Below are positions 1 through 8,990 of a stretch of DNA of 64,000 bases, piece after piece. Both the position numbers and the translations under genes were made by a program. The notes beneath the pieces were generated by a model. It made no database searches. It was given only the letters and a program-made list of their open reading frames with translations, and was not told the DNA's origin. Source of the stretch: Actinocorallia sp. API 0066 (GTDB taxonomy: Bacteria; Actinomycetota; Actinomycetes; Streptosporangiales; Streptosporangiaceae). How positions within the stretch are numbered: position 1 is the first letter of the stretch; every line of letters starts with the position of its first letter. Location of the stretch: the NCBI RefSeq assembly GCF_020991275.1, contig NZ_JAJLQY010000009.1, positions 279,701 through 343,700 of the forward strand, read 5' to 3'.

Positions 1-1
1 G

Positions 2-355
2 AAGGACCCCGGCCTCGTGCTCGTCAGGGCGTCGATCGGAAGGTTCGGAGAGGAGACGACGCTCCAGCGCGACGACGCCGAGCTGAAAGCCGACGCGATG
101 GCTGAGCTCGCCGACACCTGCGCCGTGGGGGAGCTGCCCGTCGACACGCGCGTCACGCGGTGGGGGGGCGGGCTCCCGCAGTACAACGTGGGGCACCTGG
201 ACAGGGTCGCCCGCGCCAGGGCAGCCGTGGCGGGACACCCCCGGCTCGCCGTCTGCGGCGCGGCCTACGATGGGGTCGGCGTCCCCGCCTGCCTCGCGAC
301 CGCCAAGGCGGCGGCCGTCCGCATCATCGATCAGCTGAGGGAAGTGCAACCGTGA
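2..355 (+). CDS. cgoX: Coproporphyrinogen/protoporphyrinogen oxidase, C-terminal part (5' end outside window)
   Basis: The frame is open to the left window edge, so only the last 117 residues are seen; the start and N-terminal FAD-binding fold lie outside. Late family motifs are visible: RASIGR, then [14 protein letters not shown], then the C-terminal FAD-contacting block [17 protein letters not shown]. This flavoenzyme family oxidises the tetrapyrrole ring in haem synthesis; in actinobacteria the expected substrate is coproporphyrinogen III. The TGA stop overlaps the GTG start of the downstream haem-decarboxylase gene by four bases (GTGA), so the last two enzymes of the coproporphyrin-dependent route appear translationally coupled. 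Family assignment is firm; coproporphyrinogen specificity is inferred from the partner gene. Confidence 0.9.
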   Translation, partial: KDPGLVLVRASIGRFGEETTLQRDDAELKADAMAELADTCAVGELPVDTRVTRWGGGLPQYNVGHLDRVARARAAVAGHPRLAVCGAAYDGVGVPACLATAKAAAVRIIDQLREVQP

Positions 356-1044
356 CCGACAAGCCGAAGGCCCGCGACCTCAACCAGGTGATCCGCTACA
401 CCCTGTGGTCGGTGTTCAAGGCGGACGGCCTGCCCGAAGGCGACCGCTCCGCCGTCGCCACCGAGGTGCAGGACCTGCTGGACGGCTACGCGGCCAAGGA
501 CGTCACGACCCGCGGCCTGTACGACGTGGGGGGGCTGCGCGCCGACGCCGACTACATGTTCTGGTGGCACGCGCCCAGCAGCGACGACCTCCAGGAGGTC
601 TACCACCGGTTCCGCCGCACCGAGCTGGGCCGCGCCTCCACGCCCGTCTGGTCGAACATGGCGCTGCACCGGCCCGCCGAGTTCAACAAGAGCCACATCC
701 CGGCCTTCCTCGCCGACGAGGAGGCGCGCGCTTACGTCTGCGTGTACCCGTTCGTCCGCTCCTACGAGTGGTACCTCCTGCCGGACGCCGAGCGCCGCCA
801 GATGCTCGCCGAGCACGGCAAGATGGCGCGCGGCTACGCCGACGTGCGCGCCAACACCGTCTCCAGCTTCGCGCTCGGCGACTACGAGTGGATGCTCGCC
901 TTCGAGGCCGACGAACTCCACCGGATCGTGGACCTCATGCGTCACCTCCGCGCCTCCGAGGCCCGCCGCCACGTGCGCGAGGAGGTCCCGTTCTACACCG
1001 GCCGCCGCAAGACCGTCACCGAGCTCGTCACCGACCTCCCCTGA
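352..1044 (+). CDS. chdC: Coproheme decarboxylase (ChdC/HemQ, chlorite-dismutase family)
   Basis: A 230-residue protein that oxidatively decarboxylates coprohaem to haem b in the cytoplasm, the last step of the coproporphyrin-dependent pathway. The GTG at 352 is chosen because it overlaps the preceding stop (GTGA) and gives the family's usual length; an open frame continues upstream only as a shadow of the oxidase. Expected catalytic residues are visible with the actinobacterial spacing: distal His115 (NKSHIPAF), catalytic Tyr132 (CVYPFVRS) and proximal haem ligand His155 ([10 protein letters not shown]). The distal His is a feature described for actinobacterial ChdC and absent from the Firmicutes enzymes. 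A strong bidirectional hairpin follows the stop. Confidence 0.95.
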   Translation: MTDKPKARDLNQVIRYTLWSVFKADGLPEGDRSAVATEVQDLLDGYAAKDVTTRGLYDVGGLRADADYMFWWHAPSSDDLQEVYHRFRRTELGRASTPVWSNMALHRPAEFNKSHIPAFLADEEARAYVCVYPFVRSYEWYLLPDAERRQMLAEHGKMARGYADVRANTVSSFALGDYEWMLAFEADELHRIVDLMRHLRASEARRHVREEVPFYTGRRKTVTELVTDLP

Positions 1045-1060
1045 CGGCCCGCCCTACGGT

Positions 1061-1096
1061 CCGCCGGAGAGCGGCGGCCGGCGCCCTCTCCGGCGG
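1061..1096. terminator. Bidirectional hairpin terminator between convergent genes
   Basis: Perfect 11-bp inverted repeat, arms CCGCCGGAGAG (1061-1071) and CTCTCCGGCGG (1086-1096) around a 14-nt GC-rich loop. It sits between the stop of chdC (+) and the stop of the next minus-strand gene. No T-tract, as is usual in high-GC actinomycetes. Confidence 0.7.
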
Positions 1097-1099
1097 CGC

Positions 1100-1420
1100 T
1101 CACCATACGTGGCCGCGCCGCGCGCACTCGGCGTGGACCTGCGGCCCGAGCGACGCCCCTTCGTAGGCGCAGACCGCCCGCTCGTCACGCACCCGGTACC
1201 CGTTGACGAAGCACCGCATCCCCGTCGGCGTCCTGAGGCTCAGCACGGCGCACGTGGCCTTGGTGGCGTCCTCGGGGTTCGGGGGCTTCGGGGGCTTGGG
1301 CGCCGACGGCGGATCGACGTTCCGCACGACGTCGTCCGCCTGACTGCGGAAGGCCGGGCAGCCGCCGCAGGTCAGCGCAAGCAGCGCCACCGCACAGACC
1401 ATGCGGATCTGCAACGCCAT
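1100..1420 (-). CDS. Small secreted or lipid-anchored protein, function unknown
   Basis: A 106-residue product with an N-terminal hydrophobic segment (VCAVALLALTCGGC) ending in a Cys-containing stretch that only loosely fits a lipobox, followed by a Pro-rich linker (PPSAPKPPKPPNPE) and a C-terminal part with three further Cys (CAVLSL, CFVNGY, VCAYEG) plus CARRG near the end, consistent with a small disulfide-containing extracytoplasmic domain. Convergent with chdC. I recognise no family. Codon use is native-like; expression is not proven, and a plain signal peptide rather than lipid anchoring is equally possible. Confidence 0.6.
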   Translation of the reverse strand: MALQIRMVCAVALLALTCGGCPAFRSQADDVVRNVDPPSAPKPPKPPNPEDATKATCAVLSLRTPTGMRCFVNGYRVRDERAVCAYEGASLGPQVHAECARRGHVW

Positions 1421-1524
1421 GGATCTCCACCTCCGCTTCGATCGACCTCATCGAACACGGCGACGGCCCGCAGGACTCCCTCAGATGACGGATACCGCCG
1501 GATCTGCCCCGTGGTCGGTCGGGC

Positions 1525-2430
1525 TCAGTTCGGGGCGGCGACGTTGAAGAGGACGGCCGTGGTCTGGGTCCTGTTGACGAGGTAGTAGCCGCCGGGTGGG
1601 GTGCCGGGCGGGATCCGCAGGTCGAGGAGGGCGGTGCCGTCGGCAGCGCCGACGACCTCCAGGGCGGAATGGAAGGGACGTGTGATGGTGCTGTTCTCGG
1701 TGAGAGCCGGGCCGTACAGGTAGAAGGGCGTGGGCGCGTCGGGGGAGAGGCCGCCGAAGGCGAGGGTGATCGCTCCTCCGGGCGCCAGCGGGGCTCCCTG
1801 GCCCTGATCCTCCAGCACCGTGCTGACCAGGGGTGTGTCCGCCCTGACGATGTGGACCTCGCGCACGGCCGTACGCCCGTCCTGGGTGGCGGTGACGGTG
1901 TAGGAGCCCTTCGCGTCTCCGGGTAGGAAGCTCATGGTGAACTTGTCGCGCCGGGTCTCCTTCGCCGAATGCAGGCTGTCCGGAGGCAGGACGCGGTTCT
2001 CCACGACGGCGCCGTCCGGGCCCTTCAGCGTGACCGCCACCTCCTTGTCGGGGTCCGCGCCGAGCGCGCACAGGCTCTCGTGCGAGGGGATGGGCAGCCG
2101 GATCGGCTGCGTCGGGTCGGGGACGTCGGCCGGGTCGAGCCAGGAGTAGGTGGGCGCCTCGGTCTCCCAGGGCGTCCGGAGGGAGAACTCCGTGTGTTCG
2201 AGGCAGTAGTCGGGCCCGCCGCCCACGGAGCCGCTCAGCTGCTCGTCAAGGCCCGCGGGACGTTGCGCGGGGTCCGGGTCCTTCAGGACCGCCTCCTGGT
2301 GCGGCACGCCGCCCGTGGTGCGCACCGGGGGCTCCGCCCGCGGCGGGCGGTCGGTGTCGGAGCAGGCAGCGCCCGCGAGGAGCGCGACGAGGACCAGGGC
2401 GAGCCGGACTGGGGAAGGCGCGGAGCGCAT
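1525..2430 (-). CDS. Putative lipoprotein, function unknown
   Basis: A 301-residue protein starting at an ATG with a good Shine-Dalgarno sequence (AGGAGAGGA, 4 nt spacing). Residues 1-23 form a lipoprotein-type signal (ALVLVALLAGAAC, Cys23). The remainder has the feel of an extracytoplasmic beta-rich protein: GSYTVTATQDGRT resembles an Ig-like or CARDB-type strand pattern, followed near the C-terminus by GTPPGGYYLVN. I do not recognise a named family. It precedes, on the opposite strand, a TPR membrane protein 77 bp away, so the two share a short divergent promoter region. Confidence 0.7.
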   Translation of the reverse strand: MRSAPSPVRLALVLVALLAGAACSDTDRPPRAEPPVRTTGGVPHQEAVLKDPDPAQRPAGLDEQLSGSVGGGPDYCLEHTEFSLRTPWETEAPTYSWLDPADVPDPTQPIRLPIPSHESLCALGADPDKEVAVTLKGPDGAVVENRVLPPDSLHSAKETRRDKFTMSFLPGDAKGSYTVTATQDGRTAVREVHIVRADTPLVSTVLEDQGQGAPLAPGGAITLAFGGLSPDAPTPFYLYGPALTENSTITRPFHSALEVVGAADGTALLDLRIPPGTPPGGYYLVNRTQTTAVLFNVAAPN

Positions 2431-2506
2431 ACGGTCCTCTCCTGCGTCGAGGCGTTCGTCTGTTTAAGGTAGTCCAGGGGCGTCCGACCGATACGGGAAA
2501 CGCGGG

Positions 2507-3949
2507 GTGGCGGTGGCGGCCGACGACGGGACGAGCGACGACACCGCAGGGCGGGACACCGAAGCAGACCGTGAGCAGCCGCGTGAAGAGCCCGCCCGTG
2601 AGCCGGAGGCCGACGAGCCGCCCGAGCGCCGGGGCGCGCTGAGGTTCCTGGGCACGTGGGCGGCCAAGGCGGTCGGCCTGTTCGTGGTGGTGCTGGGGGT
2701 GGCGTCGGGTCTGGTCGGGCTTTCCGGGGATTTCCCCGACTTCTGGCGGTCGCTCCCGTTCGTCGATCCGCCGCCGCTCGCCGGGGACGTGAACATCGTC
2801 GTCGCCCCGCTGGCCCTCGACACGCCGCAGCCGACCGACCGGGACGAGCGGACCGCCCGGCGGTTCGGCGAGGCGCTGCTGGCGATGGCCGAGGACGAGC
2901 TGGCGCGCCCGGCCCGGGTCGCGGTCGGCGCCGCCGCCGACGGCGGGGTGCGGGTGTACCGCACGGAGGCGGGGCGCGCGGAGCGGCTGCGCGCCGACCT
3001 CGCGTCCCGCTCCGGCCACATCGCGATCTCCGCGACGCTGCTGCCGGGCCCCGTCGACAGGCTCCGCGTCGAGGTCTACCTCGACCGGTTCGGTCTCGGC
3101 GAGGCGTATCAGCTGGGCGGCCTCCAGCGCCTGTCTTCGGCGGAGTTCACGGACGTGTCGGCGAACCCCGTAGCGCGCGGCCGGGCCCGCGCCTTCCTGC
3201 TGGACCGGGCCCGCCTGTACGCGCGGCTCCTCATCGCGGTCAACCAGTACGCGCTGGGCGACGCCGCTGATCTCGCCCGCAGCGTCACGACGATGCGCGC
3301 GCTCCTGCCACGGCTGACCGAACCCGCCGAGCGTGCTTTTGCGCTGCTGCTGATCGGCAACGCCGAGGCGCGCGCGGGCCACCGGGCCAAGGCCGAACGC
3401 GCTTACCGCGACGCGCTCGCCGCCGACCCGGGTTCGGTGCGGGCCAGGCTCGGCCTTGCCGAACTCGCCTATCTGAAGGCCGGAGGCGTCTTCGAGGGGC
3501 GCGTGTGCACGCGCGGCACCGCCCGGCTGGCGGAGCTGCGCGCGTTGGAACGCCGCTACGCCGAGCTGGCCGGGGACATCCCGTCCGGCGACCCGCAGGA
3601 CCTCCGGCCGCGGGCGGAGTTCGCGCTCGCCCGCACCCGGCTGTGCCTGCTGCTCGCGCGCGGCAAGGCCCCGCTCGGACAGATCGAGCGGGGCCTGCTG
3701 ACCGCCGCCGCGAGCTGGGAGAACGACACCCGCAAGACCTGGCTGCGCACCATCACAGCCGAGTCCTACGCCCTGCTGGCCGAGATCAGGCTGCTCGCCT
3801 TCACCGACCGCGAGCCCGACCCGGCCGCCGCGGCCCGCTACTTCGCGGCGGCGGCGCGCACCGCCCCCGACACCGCGCGCCGCACCGCCTACGAGAACCG
3901 CCGCCGCGACGTCTCCCGCTCCCTCCCGAGCCCTGGGGGCCCCGCCTAG
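2507..3949 (+). CDS. TPR-containing membrane-anchored protein
   Basis: A 480-residue protein from a GTG start. Order of parts: acidic, charged cytoplasmic N-terminus (residues 1-45), one transmembrane helix (about 51-72), a large soluble domain beginning DVNIVVAPL (about 95-200, possibly a nucleotide- or protein-binding fold used by conflict and signalling proteins; not identified), then alpha-helical repeats with a clear TPR at about 277-325 (RAFALLLIGNAEARAGHRAK followed by the A-x-DP-x-S pattern). TPRs bind protein partners, so a scaffold role at the membrane is plausible. No enzymatic motif was found. The gene ends only 9 bp before the convergent VanZ-like gene. Confidence 0.75.
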   Translation: MAVAADDGTSDDTAGRDTEADREQPREEPAREPEADEPPERRGALRFLGTWAAKAVGLFVVVLGVASGLVGLSGDFPDFWRSLPFVDPPPLAGDVNIVVAPLALDTPQPTDRDERTARRFGEALLAMAEDELARPARVAVGAAADGGVRVYRTEAGRAERLRADLASRSGHIAISATLLPGPVDRLRVEVYLDRFGLGEAYQLGGLQRLSSAEFTDVSANPVARGRARAFLLDRARLYARLLIAVNQYALGDAADLARSVTTMRALLPRLTEPAERAFALLLIGNAEARAGHRAKAERAYRDALAADPGSVRARLGLAELAYLKAGGVFEGRVCTRGTARLAELRALERRYAELAGDIPSGDPQDLRPRAEFALARTRLCLLLARGKAPLGQIERGLLTAAASWENDTRKTWLRTITAESYALLAEIRLLAFTDREPDPAAAARYFAAAARTAPDTARRTAYENRRRDVSRSLPSPGGPA

Positions 3950-3958
3950 CGATCGGCG

Positions 3959-4492
3959 TCAGGTGCGGCGTAGGCGGGCGAGGATGGGGCGTTTGCGGCC
4001 GTGGACGAGACGACCCGCGCCGCGGCCGACCAGGAGATAGGCGAGGAGGACGCCGACGCTGTTGAGGATGATGTCGTCGACGTCGAAGGTGCGGCCGCTG
4101 ATGGCGAAGTGCTGCACCAGTTCGATGCCGAATGACAGGACGCCTCCGATGATGAGGAGGCGGAGCGGCCCGCGCAGACGTGAGGAGAGGACGGGGAGGA
4201 GCACGCCCATGGGGGAGAGGAGTAGGAGGTTGCCTCCGATGGCGATGGCCGCCTCCCGGACGCTTGGACGGTCCAAGTAGAACCGGAGGGTTTTGCCTGG
4301 TTCGCTGTTGCCGATCGCCCATCCGTTGGGGTCGGGCACAGGGGTCAGGGTGAACCTGAACGCCCAGTAGCCGAAGAACGCGAGGGCGGCCAGGGCCACC
4401 GTCCACGTCAGGAATCTGAGGGTCCGCCGGAACCAGCCGCGCTTGGCCCGTCCGGCGGCCTTTGTCGTCTCGCCCGTCGTCTCGCCGCTCAC
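3959..4492 (-). CDS. VanZ-like family membrane protein
   Basis: A 177-residue protein with a GTG start, a charged N-terminus and four predicted membrane helices (about 25-48, 83-103, 108-125, 140-157). The VanZ family signature is visible: GNLLLLSPMG before helix 3, then IELVQHF and GRTFDVDDIILNSVG at the last helix. VanZ was named for low-level teicoplanin resistance in enterococci, but the family is widespread in actinomycetes with no proven role; there are no van genes here, so resistance should not be assumed. Lies downstream of msrB on the same strand with a hairpin between them, so it is probably transcribed separately. Confidence 0.8.
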   Translation of the reverse strand: MSGETTGETTKAAGRAKRGWFRRTLRFLTWTVALAALAFFGYWAFRFTLTPVPDPNGWAIGNSEPGKTLRFYLDRPSVREAAIAIGGNLLLLSPMGVLLPVLSSRLRGPLRLLIIGGVLSFGIELVQHFAISGRTFDVDDIILNSVGVLLAYLLVGRGAGRLVHGRKRPILARLRRT

Positions 4493-4565
4493 CCGCCCGC
4501 CTCCCGCAGGCGCTCATTCCCCCAAGTCCGTGCACTATTCAGGCAACGGGACGGTCAAGAAGTGT

Positions 4566-4590
4566 CCGGGCCCGGTCAAGGCGGGCCCGG
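4566..4590 (-). terminator. Hairpin downstream of msrB
   Basis: Perfect 9-bp inverted repeat CCGGGCCCG (4566-4574) / CGGGCCCGG (4582-4590) with a 7-nt loop, immediately 3' of the msrB stop on the minus strand and upstream of the VanZ-like gene. Confidence 0.6.
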
Positions 4591-4599
4591 GTGGGCGCG

Positions 4600-5007
4600 T
4601 CACGCCTCTTCGAGGCGCAGGGAGACGCTGTTGATGCAGTACCTGTCGTCGGTAGGCGTCGGGTAGCCCTCGCCGTGGAAGACGTGGCCGAGATGTGAGT
4701 CACAGGTCGCGCAGAGCACCTCCACGCGGCGCATTCCGAGCGAGTCGTCCTCGCGGAGGACGACGGCGTCGGAGTCCGACGGGGCGAAGAAGGAGGGCCA
4801 GCCGCAGTGGCTGTCGAACTTCGTCTCCGAGCGGAACAACTCGGCCCCGCAGGCACGGCACTGGTAGACGCCGACGGTCTTCGTGTCGGTGTACTCGCCG
4901 GTGAACGGCCGCTCGGTTCCGGCCTGGCGCAGGACGCGGAACTCCTCGGGCTTCAGCACGGCCCGCCACTCGTCCTCGGTCTTGTGGACTTTCTCCATAC
5001 CGGGCAC
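4600..5007 (-). CDS. msrB: Peptide-methionine (R)-S-oxide reductase MsrB
   Basis: A 135-residue cytosolic enzyme that reduces the R-diastereomer of methionine sulfoxide in oxidised proteins using thioredoxin. All hallmarks are present: zinc site Cys50-x2-Cys53 (CRAC) and Cys99-x2-Cys102 (CATC), the SHCGWPSF block with a possible resolving Cys68, GHVFHGEG, and the catalytic Cys124 in [10 protein letters not shown] prefer the GTG at 5007 because AAGGGAAG lies about 6 nt upstream; an internal ATG (4998) would leave a 16-nt spacing. Full length, single gene, followed by its own hairpin terminator. Confidence 0.96.
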   Translation of the reverse strand: MPGMEKVHKTEDEWRAVLKPEEFRVLRQAGTERPFTGEYTDTKTVGVYQCRACGAELFRSETKFDSHCGWPSFFAPSDSDAVVLREDDSLGMRRVEVLCATCDSHLGHVFHGEGYPTPTDDRYCINSVSLRLEEA

Positions 5008-5090
5008 GCTACTTCCCTTCTTGTCCGGAGGCTGTCATCGGGTGCAACCATGGGCGGGTTGCGGGTGTTCCACGGGGGTAGGCGTGGGCT

Positions 5091-6137
5091 ATGGCGTTCC
5101 TCGAACTGCCGGTGGGCGACCGGATCGTCAAGGTCACCAACCCTGACAAGCCGTACTTTCCCGAGGCTGGGCTGTCGAAGCTCGACCTCGTCTCCTACTA
5201 CCTGTCCGTGGGCGATGGCATCCTGCGCGCCCTGCGTGATCGGCCTACGACGCTCGAACGCTGGCCGGGAGGCGTCGTGGAGGGCGCCGTGATGTCCACC
5301 CGGGCCGATCCGAGCGGCGGCGACGCCTTCTACCAGAAGCGCATCCCCCGGGGCGCCCCCGCGTACGTGGAGACGGCGCGGATCGACTTCCCCTCGGGCC
5401 GCTCCGCCGACGAGGTGTGCCCCACCGAGTTGGCCGTCGTCGCGTGGGCGGCCAACCTGGGCACGATCACCTTCCATCCGTGGCCGGTGCGCGCCGCCGA
5501 CGTGGACCATCCGGACGAACTGCGCATCGACCTCGATCCGCAGCCCGGCCGCGACTTCGCCGACACCGTGCGCGTCGCGCGGGAGGCCGTCCTCCCGCTG
5601 CTGGACGAACTGGGCATGACGGGCTTTCCGAAGACGTCGGGCGGCAGGGGGCTGCACATCTATGTCCGGATCGAGCCGCGCTGGACGTTCACCGAGGTCC
5701 GCCGGGCCGCGCTCGCCTTCGGCCGGGAGCTGGAGCGGCGGATGCCGGAGCTGGTGACGACGAAGTGGTGGAAGGAGGAGCGCGGCGAAACGGTCTTTGT
5801 GGACTACAACCAGAACGCCCGGGACCGGACGATCGCGTCCGCCTACAGCGTCCGGGCCCACCCCCACGCGCCCGTCTCGGCGCCGCTGACCTGGGCCGAG
5901 CTGGACACCGCCGACCCGCGCGACTTCACCGTCAAGACGATGCCGGGGCGGTTCTTCGAGCTGGGCGACCTCCACGCGGGTATAGACGACGCCGCCTTCT
6001 CGTTGGAAACCCTCCTCGACATGGCTGACAGGGACGAGGAGGACCTCGGCCTCGGCGACATGCCTTATCCGCCCAACTATCCGAAGATGCCGGGCGAACC
6101 GAAGCGGGTCCAGCCGAGCAAGGCCAAGGACGGCTGA
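5091..6137 (+). CDS. Stand-alone LigD-type polymerase/primase (NHEJ polymerase domain)
   Basis: A 348-residue archaeo-eukaryotic primase (AEP) family polymerase corresponding only to the Pol domain of LigD; no ligase or phosphoesterase module is attached. Visible motifs: N-terminal TNPDKPYFPE, 5'-phosphate/template-binding region with YQKRIPRGAP, metal-binding Asp147 and Asp149 (LRIDLDPQPG), KTSGGRGLHIY at 181-191, and the third carboxylate Asp238 in VFVDYNQNARDRT. Such enzymes add ribonucleotides or deoxynucleotides at DNA breaks with Ku and a ligase. A separate LigC-type ligase is encoded about 3.5 kb downstream, suggesting a split end-joining set; Ku is not in the window. Confidence 0.93.
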   Translation: MAFLELPVGDRIVKVTNPDKPYFPEAGLSKLDLVSYYLSVGDGILRALRDRPTTLERWPGGVVEGAVMSTRADPSGGDAFYQKRIPRGAPAYVETARIDFPSGRSADEVCPTELAVVAWAANLGTITFHPWPVRAADVDHPDELRIDLDPQPGRDFADTVRVAREAVLPLLDELGMTGFPKTSGGRGLHIYVRIEPRWTFTEVRRAALAFGRELERRMPELVTTKWWKEERGETVFVDYNQNARDRTIASAYSVRAHPHAPVSAPLTWAELDTADPRDFTVKTMPGRFFELGDLHAGIDDAAFSLETLLDMADRDEEDLGLGDMPYPPNYPKMPGEPKRVQPSKAKDG

Positions 6138-6200
6138 CGCTGGCGGAGTCCGTACCCGGACAAGGGGAACGGATGGGCGATATGCGGGTAGTCGCGAGGT

Positions 6201-7469
6201 ATGGCGGATACCGAGGTGCTGATCGTCGGGGCCGGAATGGCCGGACTCGCCGCGGCCCGGCGGCTGCACCGGCTGGGACGCGACTTCCTCGTCCTGGAGG
6301 CGGCCGACCGCGTGGGCGGCAGGGTCACGACCGACGCCGTCGACGGATTCCTCCTGGATCGCGGCTTCCAGGTGGTCAACACCGCCTATCCGCGGCTCGC
6401 GTCACTCGTGGACTTCGAGCGGCTCCGGATGGGTTTCTTCAGAGAAGGCGTGCTCGTCAGGCATCGTGGCGGGATGGTGCGGTACGCCCATCCGCTGCGC
6501 GACCCGCGCGGACTGCCCGGTATGGCCCGGGGCCTCGCGCGGCACCGGATCGGCACCGTGGCCGACCAGGTAAGGCTCGCCGCCCTTCTCGCGCGTTACG
6601 CGGGGCTGCCTCCTGAACGCCTCCTGGCCATGCCGGAGCGGAGCGCTGCGGACGCGTTGGCCGGGCTGTCGCCCGAGATGCTCGACGGGCTCGTCCGGCC
6701 CTACCTCGCCGGTGTCTTCGCCGATCCGGAGCTGCGCACGTCCGAACACGCGCTCGCGATGGTCGTGCGCTCGTTCGCGCGCGGCCGGATCGGGCTGCCC
6801 GCGCGCGGGATCGGCGCGCTCGCCGACGCGGTGGCCGGGCCGCTGCCGCGCGCCAGGATCCGCCTCTCCACGCCGGTGGCGCGGCTCGACGGGACGACCG
6901 CGCGCACCCCGTCCGGCACGGTGACGGCCCGCGCGGTGATCGTCGCGACCGATCCGCGCACGGCCGGACACCTCCTGCCGGGGCTGCGCGTCCCGGAGAT
7001 GCGCCCACTGACGACCGTCTACCACGCGGCGCCTTACCCGCCGCTGGACGAGGCGGCCCTCGTCGTCGACGGGGACGGCTGGGAGCTCGGCGGGATCGTG
7101 AACACCGTCGTGGTGAGCAACGCCGTCCCGTCCTACGCGGCGCGTGGACGCGCCCTCATCGCGACGACCCTCGTCTCCGACGACGCCGACCCCAGGGCCG
7201 TCCAGGAGGAGGCGGCCCGTATCTACGGCTCGCCCACGGCCCACTGGGAGCATTTGGCCACCGTCCGTATCCCCGAGGCCCTCCCGGCGACGCCGCCTCC
7301 GACCCGCCGCCTACGCCGCCCCCTCCACGTCGAGGGCAACGTCTACGTGGCGGGTGACCACCGCGACAGCCCGTCCGTCCAGGGCGCCCTCACCAGCGGC
7401 CACCGAGCCGCCTCCGAACTCCACACCCGCCTCTCCCGGCAGGACCGCCTCCACCCGGCCCGAACCTGA
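6201..7469 (+). CDS. NAD(P)/FAD-dependent oxidoreductase (amine oxidase/phytoene desaturase-like)
   Basis: A 422-residue flavoprotein. The N-terminal dinucleotide-binding motif is VLIVGAGMAGLAAARRL (about 6-22) followed by the conserved acidic end of beta-2 (VLEAADRVGGRV). The C-terminal FAD-contacting block reads YVAGDHRDSPSVQGALTSG. The middle lacks motifs that would fix the substrate. The overall pattern is that of bacterial amine-oxidase-clan proteins annotated as protoporphyrinogen oxidase-like or carotenoid desaturase-like. It is an isolated gene 63 bp after the LigD-Pol gene, with a GAGGT ribosome site directly before the ATG; no carotenoid genes adjoin. Substrate unknown. Confidence 0.8.
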   Translation: MADTEVLIVGAGMAGLAAARRLHRLGRDFLVLEAADRVGGRVTTDAVDGFLLDRGFQVVNTAYPRLASLVDFERLRMGFFREGVLVRHRGGMVRYAHPLRDPRGLPGMARGLARHRIGTVADQVRLAALLARYAGLPPERLLAMPERSAADALAGLSPEMLDGLVRPYLAGVFADPELRTSEHALAMVVRSFARGRIGLPARGIGALADAVAGPLPRARIRLSTPVARLDGTTARTPSGTVTARAVIVATDPRTAGHLLPGLRVPEMRPLTTVYHAAPYPPLDEAALVVDGDGWELGGIVNTVVVSNAVPSYAARGRALIATTLVSDDADPRAVQEEAARIYGSPTAHWEHLATVRIPEALPATPPPTRRLRRPLHVEGNVYVAGDHRDSPSVQGALTSGHRAASELHTRLSRQDRLHPART

Positions 7470-7543
7470 GCCGGGCCCCGAAGCGCGCCAGGCACTCCGA
7501 GGCCCGTCCCCACCCGCTCGGCGTCACCCGGGCGCCAGGCGGG

Positions 7544-8989
7544 TCAGAGGTCGAGGATGACGCTCTTCTCGCGGGTGTTCTCCAAGAGGGCGTCGTGGCC
7601 GTAGCCGGAGTCCTTCCAGCCGCCGAAGGGGAGGCCGGGGGCGACGCGGCGGAAGGTGTTGACCCAGACGTAGCCCGCCTGGATGTCCTGGGCGGCGCGT
7701 TGGGCGGTGGCCAGGGAGGTGGTCCAGACGCCGGAGGCCAGGCCGTAGGGGGAGTCGTTGGCGATGGCGATGGCCTCCTCGTAGGTGTCGAAGGGGAGGA
7801 TGACCGCGACAGGGCCGAAGATCTCCTCCTGGCAGACGCGCAGCGAGTTGTCCGTGGTGGCCAGAAGGGTGGGTTCCACCCAGTAGCCCTCCGCGAACTC
7901 CTCGGTGACGAGTTCGGCGCCGTGCCTGCCGCCGTGGAGGAGTTCCGCGCCCTCCTTCTGCCCCAGCTCGATGTAGGAGATGACCCGCTCGTACTGTTCG
8001 CGGGAGACGATCGGGCCCATCGTCGTCTCGGCCGACTGGGGGTCGCCCAGGCGGATCGCCGCCATCCGCTCCCTGACGCGCGCGACGACCTCGTCGTAGA
8101 CGGGCCGCTGGACGAGGATGCGGGAGCCCGCCAGGCACGCCTGCCCGGCGTTGCCGGTGAAGATCGCCCTGGTGGAGACGCCTTCGGCCGCCTTGTCCAG
8201 GTCGGCGTCGGCGAACACGATGTTCGGCGACTTGCCGCCCAGCTCCAGCGCGAGCGGCTTCAGCGCGTCCGTCGACGCCCTGGTGATGATCTTCGCGGTC
8301 TCGGTGGACCCGGTGAGGCTGACCCTGCCGACATCCTTGTGGCGGACGAGCCGGTCGCCGACCTCCTCGCCGAGCCCGGACACGATGTTGAGCACGCCCT
8401 TGGGCAGCACATCCCTGAGGAGTTCGCCGAGCCGCAGCATCGACGCGGAAGCCTGCTCGGCGGGCTTGATCACCACGGTGTTGCCAGCGGCGAGCGCGTA
8501 GGCGGCCTTCGCGGAGAACGTCGAGATGGGGGAGTTCCAGGGGATGATCCCCACGACGACGCCGTAAGGCTCCCGCCGGGTGTATCCCATGCTGCCGGGG
8601 CCGAAGATCACCGACTTGCCTTCGACGGCGGAGGCCGCCTCGCCCGCGGCGTTCTGCCACAGGTACGTCATGCCGGGAAGGTCGAGTTTGGACGTCTCGT
8701 TGATGATCCGCCCGTTGTCGCGGGTCTCCAGTTCGGCGAGTTCGCGGGCGTGCGCGGTGAACACCTCGGCGACCTTGCGTAGGAAGAAGGCGCGGCCTCC
8801 GGCGGGCATCGACGACCACTTGGGGAACGCGCGGCGGGCGGCGGCGACGGCGTCGTCGGCGTCCTGGGCGGTGCCCCGGGGGATCCGCGCCCACACCTTC
8901 CCGGTCGCCGGATCCACGGTGTCCAGCGTCTGGTCGGCGGCACGCAGTTCGCCGCCGATCAGGTGCGCGTAGGTGGTGATCTCGGTCAT
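7544..8989 (-). CDS. NAD(P)-dependent aldehyde dehydrogenase
   Basis: A 481-residue ALDH-superfamily enzyme, cytosolic, oxidising an aldehyde to the acid. Catalytic residues are all visible: oxyanion Asn152 (IIPWNSP), general base Glu249 (LALELGGKSPN) and nucleophile Cys285 (GNAGQACLAGSR), with the C-terminal FGGWKDSGYG. The start at 8989 is chosen because GAAGGGA lies 4 nt upstream; a longer reading to 9019 would include the ribosome site. The C-terminal VNTFRRVAPGLPFGG resembles betaine-aldehyde/aminoaldehyde-type enzymes, but the substrate is not settled. The leader contains two nested palindromes (see the regulatory feature), pointing to TetR-type repression. Confidence 0.93.
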   Translation of the reverse strand: MTEITTYAHLIGGELRAADQTLDTVDPATGKVWARIPRGTAQDADDAVAAARRAFPKWSSMPAGGRAFFLRKVAEVFTAHARELAELETRDNGRIINETSKLDLPGMTYLWQNAAGEAASAVEGKSVIFGPGSMGYTRREPYGVVVGIIPWNSPISTFSAKAAYALAAGNTVVIKPAEQASASMLRLGELLRDVLPKGVLNIVSGLGEEVGDRLVRHKDVGRVSLTGSTETAKIITRASTDALKPLALELGGKSPNIVFADADLDKAAEGVSTRAIFTGNAGQACLAGSRILVQRPVYDEVVARVRERMAAIRLGDPQSAETTMGPIVSREQYERVISYIELGQKEGAELLHGGRHGAELVTEEFAEGYWVEPTLLATTDNSLRVCQEEIFGPVAVILPFDTYEEAIAIANDSPYGLASGVWTTSLATAQRAAQDIQAGYVWVNTFRRVAPGLPFGGWKDSGYGHDALLENTREKSVILDL

Positions 8990-8990
8990 C

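Noticed and set aside
3959..4492. Glycopeptide-resistance gene vanZ
   Set aside because: Only family similarity; no van cluster and the family is widespread without resistance function.
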